From Holothuria scabra (lineage: Eukaryota; Echinodermata; Holothuroidea; Aspidochirotida; Holothuriidae): a stretch of 64,000 bases of DNA. The first letter of the stretch is position 1, and the number at the start of each line of letters is the position of its first letter. The notes beneath the pieces are model-generated. The model was not told where the DNA came from. It saw nothing but the letters and a program-made list of their open reading frames with translations, and did no database searches. The stretch is taken from positions 28,313,594 through 28,377,593 of the forward strand of contig CM074188.1 of NCBI GenBank assembly GCA_037179385.1, written 5' to 3'. The position numbers and the translations under genes were made by a program. Below, one piece after another: positions 9,508 through 21,480 of the stretch.

Positions 9508-10660
9508 TATTTATTATAAATGCGACTTATCCCTTAAATATCGGTACCACCACTTCATTGAGATTTTAAGTCAATTTGAAATATCCCGCAGGTGCACTTT
9601 CGTTTTAGTATTTATGTTTAATGAGCCTGTGCTGACATGAAGCAGTTTACTCACCCAAAATGAACAGAATTCAAGAGATGAACATATCGCTCTAATATGG
9701 TTTCAATAAAAATGGTTGTTCTGTTAAAAAACATATTTTAAAGGTATTTCATGAAAAGCCCTATTAGATATATGATCATAATACTATGGAAAGGTGTTGC
9801 TACATACATCCAATAGGACTTGCCATCGGACGGCTCTTTACAAAAATTAAGGGGTAAAATAGTCATCTGGAGGACTCGATCTACATGCAGTACAGCGAGA
9901 TTAGGCATTTAACATTTCAAAAGAAATTTACACTTTTCAATGGCAGAAGAAATCCTTCTTCGACTTTTGGTACATACTTTCAACGTTTATGTAAAAAAGC
10001 ACAGGAGGGTCGTTCGCAACTCCCCCCTCCCTTGGTGACGTCCATGGATCTTGCGGGTATGAAAATTTTATATATTTTAATGCATTGCGTTCGCCTGCTT
10101 CAAAAGGACCTTTAGCTAGGAATGACAATATGACAATGATACTGATAAATCAGTTCGCATAATCTCTGATAGCACAGGAACTGGTACCTTCCATGTATCC
10201 CTACGACACCCTTAATCCCCACACCAGGATGATACTCATTCAGTGAAGTAAAAGAGGCGGTAATTAACCCTGGGTGTCACCTATCAATCAGAGGCACGCC
10301 ACTTGTTCTCTCTCGTTTTTCTTAAACTGATGTTCCCTATTTATTTCCCCAATGCCACAGCCTCATTGTAAAAAAAAAAAGAATGTGGATATATTTTAGT
10401 CCGCCCCCCCCATCCTTACAATTATTTTGTCCGCTCAAGATTCGCCTGAATCGCGTCACTGCGGTCCTGTAATATTTTGTATTTGGTCACACAATTTGTT
10501 TGTTTTTTTTTTTTTGGGGGGGGGGGGCTTCTTAATTGTCTCAGAATTCTGACTAAATAACTCAGAATCCTAAGATAATTAAGATGCGAACAAAAACAAG
10601 TCACCATTTTTTTGTTGTCCCCTCTCGGCCACCGTACAAAATCGATCAGTGAAGCAGACC
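9508..10660. other. No gene recognised
   Basis: Contains homopolymer runs (A-run near 10371, T then G run near 10502-10527) but no supported gene or element. Confidence 0.5.
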
Positions 10661-10832
10661 AAAAAAGCTTCTATTTCGTGGGACCAAAAAAACTAGACCC
10701 GGACCAAAACATCTAGCTTTTTTTGTCCTACCCCAGACCAAAAAAACTAGCTTTTCTTGTCCTAGGACCAAAAAACTGTAAAACTCCAGTTTTTTTGGTC
10801 CCGTCGGACAGGGGACCAAAAAAACTGCTACA
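10661..10832. repeat. GGACCAAAAAAACT array with inverted units
   Basis: Five or more copies of (G)ACCAAAAAAACT lie in this 170 bp, most in direct orientation (near 10681, 10734 and 10815). There are reverse-complement units (TTTTTTTGTCC, AGTTTTTTTGGTCCC) near 10716, 10755 and 10790. The block ends exactly where LINE sequence begins. It has the look of a foldback element or of minisatellite growth at a LINE's truncated 5' end. Confidence 0.6.
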
Positions 10833-10833
10833 C

Positions 10834-11412
10834 CGGCTTGTTGACCTATGCCGGTGTTTGGATTTGCATGTTGTAAATGGAAGATGTGGAACTGATCAAG
10901 GAGTAGGTAGTTTTACCTTTGCAGAAAAGAGCATAATTGACTATGTCATAGTATCTCCTGAAATTTTTCCAAACATTGTTAATTTTGAAGTTGACGCTTT
11001 GGATAAATTTAGGTCAGATAATCATAATTCTATACACATTGCAAGTAAAGGTTATTGCAAGGACCCACCATCGTGTATAAATGAAGCGTTACCCGTTGAG
11101 CGTAATGTTACTATGACTAGAATTGTCTGGAATAATAGTAAAAGTCGTGATTTTGAAAACTTGTTTGATGAGGACAATATTGATAAAATCCTTTGCAAAA
11201 TTGATCTGATTAAAGATATGAATATTTTACAAGAACAAATGGACCATTTGTGCAACAATGTAAAGAGACTTTTTCTTGACACCACTGGAAAAACGGGTAT
11301 GATAAGGAAGAGATCGATTAGAAACAGAAAAGTAGCAAATCCTACTAATCAGTGGTTTAACAATGACTGCAAATTAGCAAGATCAAGGTACATTAAGTCA
11401 AAGCAATCATAA
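10834..11412 (+). pseudogene. LINE endonuclease C-terminal part and linker
   Basis: The frame opens with LVDLCRCLDLHVVNGRCG, then VGSFTFAEKSIIDYVIVSPE and FRSDNHNSIHI. G-S-F-T, I-D-Y-V and S-D-(N)H are the last conserved blocks of the AP-type endonuclease. SDNH has an extra residue where SDH is usual. A lysine/arginine-rich connector with NQWFNNDCK follows, then a stop at 11412. The N-terminal half of the nuclease is missing; the join at about 10833 is to the repeat array. Confidence 0.75.
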
Positions 11413-11425
11413 AAAGTAAATAAAT

Positions 11426-12436
11426 GTGAAAATTTTAAGCAAGAGCTGCGACGTGTATGCAAGCAGTATAAAACGGTACCAAAAAAGCAACATGCAATAT
11501 TATTTAACTAATCTTCACAGTGTAATGAGGAATATGAAAAAGTCTGAACCCAAGAAGTATTGGGATTTGATGAATAATGCTAGTTCATCACAGAAATGTA
11601 GCTCTCATATTTCTATTGATGAATTCAAAGTTCATTTCATGAATCTTTCTAAGGGGGATCTTGCTCATTTAAACGTAATTTCAGATTTTAATAGCGTGAC
11701 ATCTAATGTAAATGAGTATTTGAATGATGATATAACAGAAGGAGCGGTGACCTTGCAAAAACAAAAACTTAAAAGTGGAAAGTCACTCGAGATAGACAAT
11801 CTTATTCATGAATTTTTCAAGTGCAGCCCAATTAATGTTGTGAAACTGGTAACCAAACTTTTCAATACTGTTTTGGCCACTGGGGTGGTGCCAATGGACT
11901 GGACAATCGGTGTAATCAAGCCATTTTTCAAAGGAAAAGGGTCGCCTAATGATATCGATAATAACCGTGGCATCACCCTTTCAAGCTGTTTGAGAAAACG
12001 TTTTACTTCTATTTTAAATGAACGCATTAAGGAATGTCTAGATAACACTGCGTCTTTGGGGGACGAGCAAGCGGGGTTTAGAGCTAATTATTCTACACTT
12101 GATCATGTTTTTGTGTTATTTTCAGTTATAGACATCCATTTGAGTAAAAGAAAACGTGTATTCTGTACCTTTATCGATTATAAAAAAGCGTTTGATTTGG
12201 TCAATAGGACTTTTCTTTGGTCTAAGTTATTTGCAAGTAATATTAACAGGAGAGTTCTCAATGTAATTCAACCCTTGTACAGAAATTCTAAGTCATGTGT
12301 TGAAAATATGGGGCAAACATCTGGCCTTTTCGACTGTAATGTAGGAGTTAGACAGGGGAAAAATTTGTCCCCAGTGCTCTTCGCTGTTTTTTAAACGATT
12401 TTGAAAGGTTTATTGACCGTTATTTAAATATTTGAA
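11426..12436 (+). pseudogene. LINE reverse transcriptase, lacking the YADD region
   Basis: The frame shows MDWTIGVIKPFFKGKGS (fingers), NRGITLSSCLRKRFTSILNE, GDEQAGFRANYSTLDHV, then CTFIDYKKAFDLVNR (motif A with catalytic Asp) and VGVRQGKNLSPVLFAVF (motif B). A frameshift at about 12390 moves the following FLNDFERFID block to another frame, and sequence similarity ends by about 12500. The catalytic Asp pair of motif C is absent, so the enzyme is incomplete. Confidence 0.85.
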
Positions 12437-12503
12437 GTCAGTCTTTTAAGGAACATTTAAGTGATGCTGACGTAGAAGTTTTTCTGAAGATATTTACCAG
12501 TTG

Positions 12504-13043
12504 AGGGAAAGTAATTTAGGGAATAGACGAGTCGAGGTAGGAGTAGATCCCCTCCCCTCAAGATCTAAGGGACGCAAGTATGGTCGCCCAAGACCTAGAA
12601 GTAGAAGCCCTCGATACCAAGAATATGTTGGCCCTAGTTGTTGGTTTCACGGGAAGTTTTGAACAAGGGCACACACATGTGTTAAACCATGTTCCTTTAT
12701 AGATTTACACTATCTCTACTGAAACCTCTAATCCTACCAATACTTCTTCGTCAGAGCAGGCAAATTAAATAGTCGCCCACCTTCAACGACAGGTTTGTCT
12801 AGCACGAATAAAATTCGTCTATCTTATATTACTGATATATTAACAGGTACCCGATTTTTAGTAGATACAGGTGCAGAGGTTAGTGTCTTACCCCCTTCAG
12901 CCACAGAAAGGCGTCAAACTTGCACTTATTCTTTACAGACTGTGAACAAAACACCTATAGCTACCTATGGTGAAAAGACAGTCACCTTAGACCTTGTATT
13001 AAGACAATCATTTAGATGGATATTTGTTATAGCATCCGAATAA
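12504..13043 (+). mobile_element. Gypsy-like LTR retrotransposon scrap: gag end and protease
   Basis: A short frame rich in Arg/Ser (GRPRPRSRSPRY) leads into a Cys/His cluster of the form C-W-F-H ... C ... PCSF, a variant zinc-finger end of gag seen in some Gypsy-type elements. After stops, a second frame (12795-13043) has FLVDTGAEVSVLP, the retropepsin active site with the catalytic Asp in D-T-G-A. No RT, integrase or LTR follows. It abuts the LINE fragment ending at about 12500. Frames are broken and the copy is inert. Confidence 0.7.
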
Positions 13044-13189
13044 AACCAATTGGTTAGAAATTGAGCCGTTAAATCTTATCTTACTAGTGACTCACCAAAC
13101 GACTAATACATATGCCTTTCTTATGTAATTAAGGTTTTTGCAGCTTCCGTACTTAATCTCCCTTGAAACTTATTAAATACCTAATACGT

Positions 13190-13620
13190 CATACAATGCT
13201 CGACAAACGTTAGACACAGTTTAAAGGAGGTAAAAGTATTTCTCTCGTCAAAAGTTACCGTTCTTCAAAGTCTCAAATGTACGGTAATCATCAAGTTACG
13301 TAAAATACATTGTTGAATAAATAGACTGATAGAAAAGAATAGTTTTGGCTTCTTTTAAATCCTAACAATACTGTTTTTGCAGAAGTACAAGGCTCAGTTA
13401 TTCACGTTAAAATTGATCGCGCCTCCCCATGAGCCATTGCAAACAATTTCAATGAAACCCTGTATTGGCTTCAGAGAGTGAACAACAGTACTATATGTAC
13501 CTGGGTACGACCATAGTATACGCCAACACTAAAATGCACGATCCTACACTAGTTTTGCAGAGGTTACGTCTGCATGACTCAATAGGTATTCTCTTTCGGA
13601 AAACCACAAATGTTATGTTT
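13190..13620. repeat. Dispersed repeat H, copy 1
   Basis: This stretch is the reverse complement, with divergence, of 25740-26160. Shared blocks include TTTCTCTCGTCAAAAGTTACC and ATAGTATACGCCAACACTAA. The order of blocks is kept, so it is one element of about 430 bp in two orientations 12 kb apart. Confidence 0.7.
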
Positions 13621-14331
13621 TGTTCAACACAGAGTAACAAGATCCAGATGAAGCATATGGAACTACAAACTTTATTTTTTCCTCTAACCCTTTTTTCTCT
13701 TATTTTTAATAATTTCATTGTAACTTTCGGGAGGTGTACTTTAAACCTCCAAATAAAAGTACATTGTCAAATTCTCTCTATGAAAAAGAAAAAATGGCGA
13801 AACAAGTCATCTAAGATTTGATAATGGAATGGGTGGTGTATAACGCGTCATTGTCAAAGTGATTAGATGCCAAGGTTAGAATTTTAGGGAATAAAGTGCG
13901 GGAAAATTGTTAATTTTGGATTAGATAATCAATTAAGAAAACATTTTATTCGTTTTAAAATATTCAGTGCAAGTTTAAAATTTTCCCTAATTTCATCCAA
14001 TTCAATTAAGAGGCTGGGTATGTGGGTTCATTTGAATTGAACACATGAGTCTAAACCAGATGTACCGGTACATCATACCTTGCGACATAGCAAATGCAAT
14101 ACGTTTGGGAACATTGCCCTGTATGGAACGTCCCTGTTGTCACAGGGAGACTGATTCTAACTGAACAACTTCAGTGTTCTGTCCACCATACCAAGTAGAC
14201 CTACACACTGCAGGAATCTTGAAGTATAAAGGGTTGATTGTACCATTACCAACTACAATGCAGTACAGGGTCTTAGATCATGTGCAAGGGGAGATTAGCA
14301 AACAAGCTTAAATATTATAGAAGTAGTTAAA
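13621..14331. other. No gene recognised
   Basis: The region is AT-rich. A short GGGAGGT/ACCTCC inverted pair near 13730-13760 is the only structure noted. Confidence 0.5.
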
Positions 14332-14890
14332 GTGTACCGCAAGTCAAAATATTAAGAAATGTACATTACAGACCATGCAAAATATATTCTAACAGTCCAA
14401 TTGCCATCTTCGTAGAACACTCCTGGGCTGAGATATAAAATGTTGGAAGATTATTCACTCAATTTCAAATGGTACATTGTGCAATAAGTTGTGATGTCAT
14501 TGGTGTAAATTGCAATCTTTGTATTGCTTTGTTTTCGAACGTTACTGCACCTTGTACCGAGGTGAAATGGCACTCTTACTCTTATAGGGTGATGTAGATA
14601 ATAAAGCTCTCATTTTGCAACATGCTAAGCAAGCAAACAGAAAGTGTTCAAGGTCATAAAAACATTTCCAATTTCAAAGGAAAACAAACCAGGTAATGTG
14701 AGTTGTAAAACAAGAAAGTCACAAATTAGTGCGCAATGGACCAATTTGTCCCAACTACCCGTAAACTTCAATATTTTATATCTCGGCTCAAGAATGTCCT
14801 ATGAAGATAACATTTGCACCGTTAGAATTCATTTTTCAAGCTGTGTAATATTTACTTTTGAATATTGTGACTTGAGGTACAGTTTAAAAT
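14332..14890. mobile_element. Long-armed foldback element F, copy 1
   Basis: The two ends are inverted repeats of at least 120 bp. The left arm runs from GTACCGCAAGTCAAAATATT to GGGCTGAGATATAAAATGTT. The right arm carries the complement from AATATTTTATATCTCGGCTC to GACTTGAGGTAC. A partly palindromic centre with TTACTGCACCTTGTACC separates them. A second copy is at 17971-18527. It is non-coding. Confidence 0.7.
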
Positions 14891-14954
14891 GAAATCATTT
14901 GCTTTTCAAATAATTATTTGCCGACAGAGGATTAAAACTGTCGCTATTACCTAC

Positions 14955-15272
14955 CTGTTTCTGCACTACGCTGAATCTTTGAGAATGTATAAACATTAGA
15001 CGGGTGTTTCACGGTCAGGGTAATATTGAACTTCGAATAAGCGTTCAGGTTTGGAAATTTTTTTTTCCGTTTTTCCAATGTTAGAGATTCTACCTTAGTG
15101 TCACTGGGTGAAGGAAGGCTGCACCCATCATAATCTAGCTGACGTATCTTAATGACCTGTTGGCTGACCTCACAGGATCCCGACAATTCGCGTATTCCCC
15201 AACTAGCAATGATACGTGATTTACCCACGACTTTCGATGTGGTGTTTAGGACGAACGTTGAATCATTCAAGT
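14955..15272 (-). CDS. FN3-like extracellular exon (gene C), 106 codons
   Basis: This is an internal exon on the minus strand. The acceptor is a T-rich tract ending CACAG just before 15272. The donor is CAG|GTAGGTAA after 14955. The exon is 318 bp with phase 1 at both ends, the usual rule for exported extracellular modules. The product has a beta-sandwich pattern of FN3 type: SRIIASWGIRELSGSCE (Trp of strand B), a middle Y/C segment, then NLNAYSKFNITLTVKH, the Tyr-x-Phe-x-Ile/Leu block of strand F. Two Cys are in the B-C region. It is splice-compatible with the signal-peptide exon at 21749-21818. The FN3 family assignment is weaker than for the exons at 36-38 kb. Confidence 0.7.
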
Positions 15273-17687
15273 CTGTGAAAAAAAATCAGTTTTCTATCTA
15301 AGTGATTCTTTGTGTTTCATATAAGAGAGAAGCGTAAGGTTTCTTTGTTTTTCACAGATGAAATCGTTCACACATCGATTAATCATAACAGTAAGAGTAC
15401 TTAAATTTAGAAAAATAAGACCTCAAAATACTGAAAAATTTGTAAGCTCTGTTAAAAAACCACTCTTCAGTATAAGCTGCTTAAACCACGTCTTTCTGGG
15501 TACAAATGAATATTCAAAGGGTCACACGAACATTTTTGAGCAACTCATTCCATCTGTCGGGCCTTAAGAGTAGCTGCTCCCCCCCCCCCCCGCCGTTATG
15601 GTCCCCATACCGGCAAATCCAAGCAGCACCTTGCTGGACCAGCATGCAGTTTTCATTTGGAAATGTTTGGAATTCGAAGAGGGCAAACAGTGCATGTACT
15701 ACATCTAATTGCACACACACTACTACTGAAAACAATATCGTTGTACTACTGAATGCAAATCTACCACATCTTATTTTACATCTACCACTTTTGAAAATGA
15801 ATTAGTCCGGCTTCAGATTGAGGTAAGTCCCATCCGGAATGTCATTATTGCCACTACGTTTTTTTCGCTTTCCAAACATGTCTATTAACAGAAAAATTCA
15901 GATATATGGGAAGCTCCGGATGGGTTGGAGAAATATAGGGTGGTTTCTGTCAAGAGTCAAGGTGTTGAAAACTCAAAAACATTAGGGGCATGGGAAAGTT
16001 AAATGACTATTATGTTACATCCAGAAAGTCGAGAACCACAAATGACCAATCAAATTATTGTCTTTCAAATGCAGATCATGTGCATCACGTGACAAATGAG
16101 GTCAGTAGATGTCAAAAAGTTCTGATATTTGACCTTTGACCTATTTCTTGAATATGCCTCTTTACAATGTCATTGTGCACAGTTATTGAGCCTATTTGGG
16201 CTTTTTTTTTAGACCTGATATAGTTTAATAACATCTATTTACACTCTGTTAGACCCCTTAAGGTTCAGGGTTTTTACTTAGGAAGAGACGCTGGCAAATG
16301 AAAAAAAAAAAAAAAATGAAGAAAAAATGTTCAAAAACTTACTTTCACAGCTCAGAAATGGCAATAACAATTCCAAACAGGTAATTAACTTTTCTTCATT
16401 TTTGAAATGTACAAAATCATTTCCTCTCATCGCTATAAAATTAATTGCACCATGACAAATACATATTTGCAATGTTCAGATCAACATTCCTGATTGCAAT
16501 ATGTCTCTGGTTAGATGACAAAAATGCAATAAAATGTTTTCACGACCTCAAGTCAAGGTTAATTTCATCCAGAACAGTAAATAAATGACACGATATTTTT
16601 TATTCAAAAGCATCTGAAAACTCAGAAAATCTCAGATTAACATGTAGCTATGAGAGGATAGAGAATATCATTCGGAGGTATATAATCAAGACTTGAAAAA
16701 CTATTGAATTATAGGGGGAGGGGGGGGGGGATACCAGGCTTGCGCAATTAATGCTAATGAACGTGCTCTAAAACAAAGCGTCTAATCAACCTCATCCAAG
16801 GAGTGATCACTGGTAGGAGGTCAGAAGTGCTTAAAAAATTAAAACGTGACTCCCTCTCCTATTCAAATGATAACGTTTGCCACGTCGTTACCAAAGAAAC
16901 TGTTTCTATATCTCGAATTAATTGTCCAGCAATCACGAAGAAGCAGACACAAAACTAACCATGGATGCATCATATTGTGATTCGATGGTATAGTCATCAT
17001 ACGGAACCCCTCTGGAGAGGTTGACATTAATGTGATAATAATCATAGCTTTAATTACTGAAGGGTGTAAAAGAGTGATAGTGGACTTCAATCACGGGAAG
17101 AATCGCCAAACATTCCAGTTTGTCTGGCGATGAAACGTCGCACGAAGAAAAGAAATTGGTTTTCATGCATTTTCTGGGAATGATAACATTTCTGCAATTT
17201 TTGATAGGGTAAAGCAACGCCGTGCTGGAATATTTTAAGAGATAATGCACGATTTATGCCTGTATTTCAAGAAGTAGGGACAGATTGGTTACCTTCGGAA
17301 GTTCGTATCGGCAATTGCTGTTTGAAGGTAGGCGACCAAAAGCGTTAAACAAGTAAGATTTCAACAGTTAAAGAGAACGCATGAATGACAAAACAAGATC
17401 ATTGACAGGTCTTTGTTGCCTCCGTGTAGGATCAGTCTCAAATTACACATTTCAATTTCTTGTTACGATAGCAAGAATGTAGAGACTCTCTTTGACTAGT
17501 AGATACCATTGTTGTAGTACTCGAGATCCGTCTCGAGACCGGTTTTTCCTGGTCTCGGTCTCGGACCCTTGCGATCTTGGAAATTGTTCTGGTCTCGCTT
17601 TGAGACCGGCCAAAAATTTGCCGTTTTTATTTTTTAAAGTTAAATGAATTAAGTTTTTAAAAAAGTGAAATGTTACTTTGAAAGATG
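15273..17687. other. Presumed intron; no exon recognised
   Basis: If gene C is real this lies in its first intron. It holds a TAGTAC-rich repeat at about 15610-15800, an A-run at 16303, a G-run near 16715 and a GGTCTCG-rich stretch at about 17520-17610 resembling 21998-22105. No coding motif is visible. Confidence 0.45.
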
Positions 17688-17934
17688 CACTCTTAAAACA
17701 CGGGAGTTTAATTTAACCGGGATCAGTGTACCATTTACTTCAACATAATCCTGGTTAAAGTTTCCATGAAATCCTGGTTCAACTAATGCAAATCCTGGTT
17801 AATCTAACACAAATTCTGGTTGAATTAACTAGGATTTGAGTTAGTTTAACCGGAAAAATAAACCAACATTGTGTAAGAGTAAAAAGAGCACCGATCCAGG
17901 TTAAATTTTACCCCCGTGTTTCAAGTTAAGAGTG
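17688..17934. mobile_element. CACTCT-ended foldback MITE, copy E2
   Basis: The element is about 247 bp. The left end CACTCTTAAAACACGGG matches the reverse complement of the right end, with small gaps, for about 45 bp (through TTTAATTTAACCGGGATC). The interior repeats AATCCTGGTT several times. The terminal CACTCT(T)AAAA motif is shared with the elements at 55527 and 56718, whose interiors differ. Target duplication is not clear. Confidence 0.7.
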
Positions 17935-17970
17935 TGTATAAATAGCTTAGTTATTTTATTCATTCAGTTT

Positions 17971-18527
17971 TTAAAGTGTCCCACAAGTAAACGAATTCAA
18001 AAATATGTAATTAAGAGCATGAAAAATGAATTCTAAGAGTACAACTCCTATCTTCATAGGACATTCCTGAGCTAAGATATAAAATGTTGAAGTTTAATCA
18101 CTTAAAACAAATTAGTCCATTGCGCAGTAATTTGTGACTCTCTTGCCGTACAACTCACAGAACCTGCTTTGTTTTCCTTTAAAATTAAAAAGGTTTTTAT
18201 GACCTTGAACTTTTCATGTTTGCTTGCACAGCATGCGGCACAGAGAGGGTTAATTACATCACCCCATTAGAGTAAGAGTGTTATCACACCTTGGTACAAG
18301 GCGCAGTAACCTTCAGAAAAACAAAGAAATACAAAGATTGTAATTTGAGTTGTACAACAATGACATCACAAATTATTGCGCAATATACCATTTTAAGTTG
18401 AGTGAAAAAAACTTCAACATTTTATATCTCAGCTCAGGAATGTCCTATGAAGATGGGAGTTGGACTATTAGAATTCATTTTTCATGCTCTTTAATATATA
18501 TTTTTAAATTTTTTGACTTGAGGTACG
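17971..18527. mobile_element. Long-armed foldback element F, copy 2
   Basis: The same structure as 14332-14890. The left arm contains GAGCATGAAAAATGAATTCT and TCTTCATAGGACATTCCTGA. The right arm carries their complements around 18420-18526. The arms are more similar to each other than in copy 1. It is sandwiched directly between the MITEs at 17688-17934 and 18528-18881. Confidence 0.7.
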
Positions 18528-18881
18528 CTTCAAAGCGGCTCATTGAGTTGGTTCTCGCGATTCAACAAATTTTTCCAAACCTGTAAATTTTACTTCACAT
18601 ACCAATGATAAATGGTCAAACGTAGACAATCCCCATATCCTACATACAAATAACTGTTTATGAGTATTTACTTAATGCTTCATTTCGGTTTTTAAAAATT
18701 TGTGACCAGACATTATTTCAAATTATGCACAAAACCATCACAAAATTCAGAATTTTAACTTTTTCTGTAACAATTGGATGTGAAACTTTACTAATCATGC
18801 TAATTATAAGCATTGTCATGTGGTAGTATCCTTCAACACTCTCATTAAGTTATCGATATCAACTCAATTAGCCCCTTAAAG
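18528..18881. mobile_element. TTAA MITE family G, copy G1
   Basis: The left end AGCGGCTCATTGAGTTG and the right end CAACTCAATTAGCCCC are inverted repeats. TTAA follows the right end and a mutated TTCA precedes the left. The interior is shared with 62630-62996, including CAATCCCCATATCCTAC and TCATTAAGTTATCGATATC. It is non-coding. Confidence 0.75.
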
Positions 18882-20299
18882 TGGGGTTCTTGTTGTCCAT
18901 TGTTATTTTATGATGGATATCAATCAATTTTATCTAACCTCACCTTATACTTATATTGATTCATAGTTTATTTTTTCAAAACCTTTAACTGCTTTTAAAA
19001 AAGGCTAACCATTGAGGAAAAAAGTTTCTATCTAATGAGTCCACATACTCCATCTACAAGGGTTAAACTTTCTTCTGCAAGTTGGTGAGTGGGACTTTAA
19101 CTTCATTAGTGAGGAAAATGTAGCAGAGTACTGAACTGGACTATCACAAAGATTAGGTCACTCAGTCGTTGTAATCAATAGTGGCAGTCTGGTACTGCAC
19201 TGCATTGCGTGTTCACTTTGTGTGTTGAATTCCCCTAATTTCCCAGTCTACGTCTAGCGCTATCCACCTCTGGCTATTATGGATTTTACTCAATCTGTCA
19301 ATCTGGCTACTAATAACCCTTAATTTGGCTTAAGTGGAAAACACGGATGACCAAATATACCAGTTCCGCCAGGATTTCAAAAGCGCGTGTGTGTGTGTGT
19401 GGGGGGGGGGGCAGTTGAGGGCATGAGAAACTGCTGGGGGAAAAATCGCTCGAGGCGCGAAATCTAGGGCAAAGCGCAAGTTGTGCGGGTGGGGTCCACT
19501 GGCCAGCCTTAGGGCCCCTAGTTGGGGCGAAGTCTCCCGAAGCTCTAAGGTTTTAGCATATTCCTGGGTCAAATATCAAGCCTCAAGACAGGTATATTCT
19601 GTTTCATGAACCATCATTCAATGCAATGCCGCCTTCAAATGATTTTAACGTATTGGTCTAAAGTATCCTCCTGTCGCCGTACATGTACATGTGATATAGT
19701 GTGACTGGTCACTGCAAATGTCCTTAAAGTGAAATATTATGTAGTAGAAAAGGAAGGAATAATCAGTGACTGACAGTGATACGTTTATAGATGTAGAACT
19801 ATAGCGCATACAATCAACATTTCAAAAACATATGCGTGATACCTGCAAACAGTTTGGCAGCTTTGGTATGAGGCCATGGGTCTAGGGGTAGCTTAAGAAA
19901 GCCATTGAACAAGCTTGCTCTGCCAGTGAAAAGTTTCAATGATAGGAAGTTCAAAAATATGTCTTAAATAGTTTTACATTGAAAAGTTAAGAATGTTTCA
20001 ACCTGCTTGCAGGATTATGTGTGGATCCCTGTGTCTGAAAAACACCTGTCAGGCCACTGTATCTTGGAAGCTGGTTGGGGGAGGGCGGTAGCAACTGGAG
20101 GAAAGGTTCTTACTGGGTGAAAATGCCCCAAATGCCCCTGCTGGTGCCGCCACTCAGGTTGTCCCACATCAAGCACGCCTCTCTGAAGACAAACTTTCAA
20201 CACTCATGTTCCTCAAGTGCAACGAAGGCATTTTGTAAGGCTGCGAGTAATCATTGTTCATATGAGGTCTAAGGGAAAATTTGGCTTAAACTGTTTAAA
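18882..20299. other. Presumed intron; no exon recognised
   Basis: Contains a short (GT)n tract next to a G-run at 19387-19410. No motif-bearing frame. Confidence 0.45.
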
Positions 20300-21480
20300 G
20301 TTCTGTGACTCATTTTTCTGTGGGTTAGACAATAAAGTAATGGAAGCCTTCGAAAAGAATCATTTTGCTTCTGGCATATTTCTTGATCTTTCGAAAGCAT
20401 TTGATACTCTTGACCATAATATTTTACTTAATAAGCTTGAGTACTACGGCGTCCGTGGTAATGTCCTGGACTGGTTTAGAAGCTACCTGACTGATCGTCG
20501 TCAGTTTGTGGTTATTAATAACATTAAATCGGTCCCTAAGTCAATTACATATGGTGTCCCTCAAGGATCTATATTAGGGCCATTGCTTTTTATTATTTAT
20601 GTCAACGACCTTCATACAGCCAGTGATACTTTCAGTATAACCTCATATGCTGATGATACAAGCCTCTTTCATTCTAGCTATGACATTAAAGATCTGATAC
20701 GTAATATTCAAAATGATTTTGTCTATATACAAAACTGGTTTTATGCAAACAAATTATTACTCAATGTGAAGAAGACTACTGCTATTGTATTCCGTTCACC
20801 ATCCAAGTATCTCAGTGCAGACATAGACTGTGTCCACCTTTGTGGTGCTAAAGTTATTTTTTGTGATGTTACCAAATTTCTCGGAGTTTATATTGATAAG
20901 AATCTTACATGGAAAAATCACATCCAGCATGTATGTATGAATTGTCTCACGAGGTGTTGGAGTTTTAAATGGGCTTCGAGGACTGTTACCTCGCAGAATC
21001 ATGGTTACCTTGTATAATACCCTTATCCTTCCGTACTTTACTTATTGTAATGTCATTTGGGGTAGCACATATACTTCTAGAATTCAACCTCTTTTCATTC
21101 TTCAAAAGCGAGCTCTGCGCCACATTTGTAATGAATTCCATCTGCAATATACAAAACCTCTCTTTGCCAATCTCAATATCCTTAATATTTATGATATTAA
21201 TCGTTATTATACTGGTATTTTCATATTCAACTGGTTAAGTGATTCACTCCCGTCAACATTTAAAACTTACTTTGAATTGCGTACTGGCACATATTCCTAC
21301 CCCTGTCGACATCGAAACCACATAGCAATACCTTTTTTTAGACTTAGATCCTCCCAGTTTGGAATTCGGTTTAATGGTCCCAAATTATGGAACTCGTTTC
21401 CCAATGATATTCAAGAGTGTAAACTTTTAAGTACATTTAAGAAGCAATTAAAAGATCATTTTATCACCAACTACCTCTGA
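20300..21480 (+). pseudogene. LINE reverse transcriptase, frameshifted
   Basis: The frame begins at LDNKVMEAFEKNHF. It shows GIFLDLSKAFDTLDH (motif A), [21 protein letters not shown] (motif B, first catalytic surroundings) and SYADDTSLF (motif C, both catalytic Asp present), then KFLGVYIDKNLTWKNHI. A frameshift near 20935 shifts the thumb to another frame, which continues LILPYFTYCNVIWG to the stop at 21480. The fingers and everything upstream are missing. The family is of the jockey/CR1-like group. All three palm motifs are intact, unlike the CR1 copy at 1.7-4.7 kb. Confidence 0.9.

Larger units (their letters stand above)
10834..12500 (+). mobile_element. LINE fragment: endonuclease C-terminus to RT motif B
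   Basis: A sense-strand non-LTR retrotransposon, truncated at both ends. It begins in the C-terminal half of the endonuclease and ends just before the YADD motif of the reverse transcriptase. A frameshift near 11405 and another near 12390 break the frame. The YKKAFDLVNR plus GVRQGKNLSPVLFAVF palm signature differs from the CR1 copy at 1.7-4.7 kb and the copy at 20.3 kb, so it is a separate family. I do not assign a clade. Confidence 0.75.
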
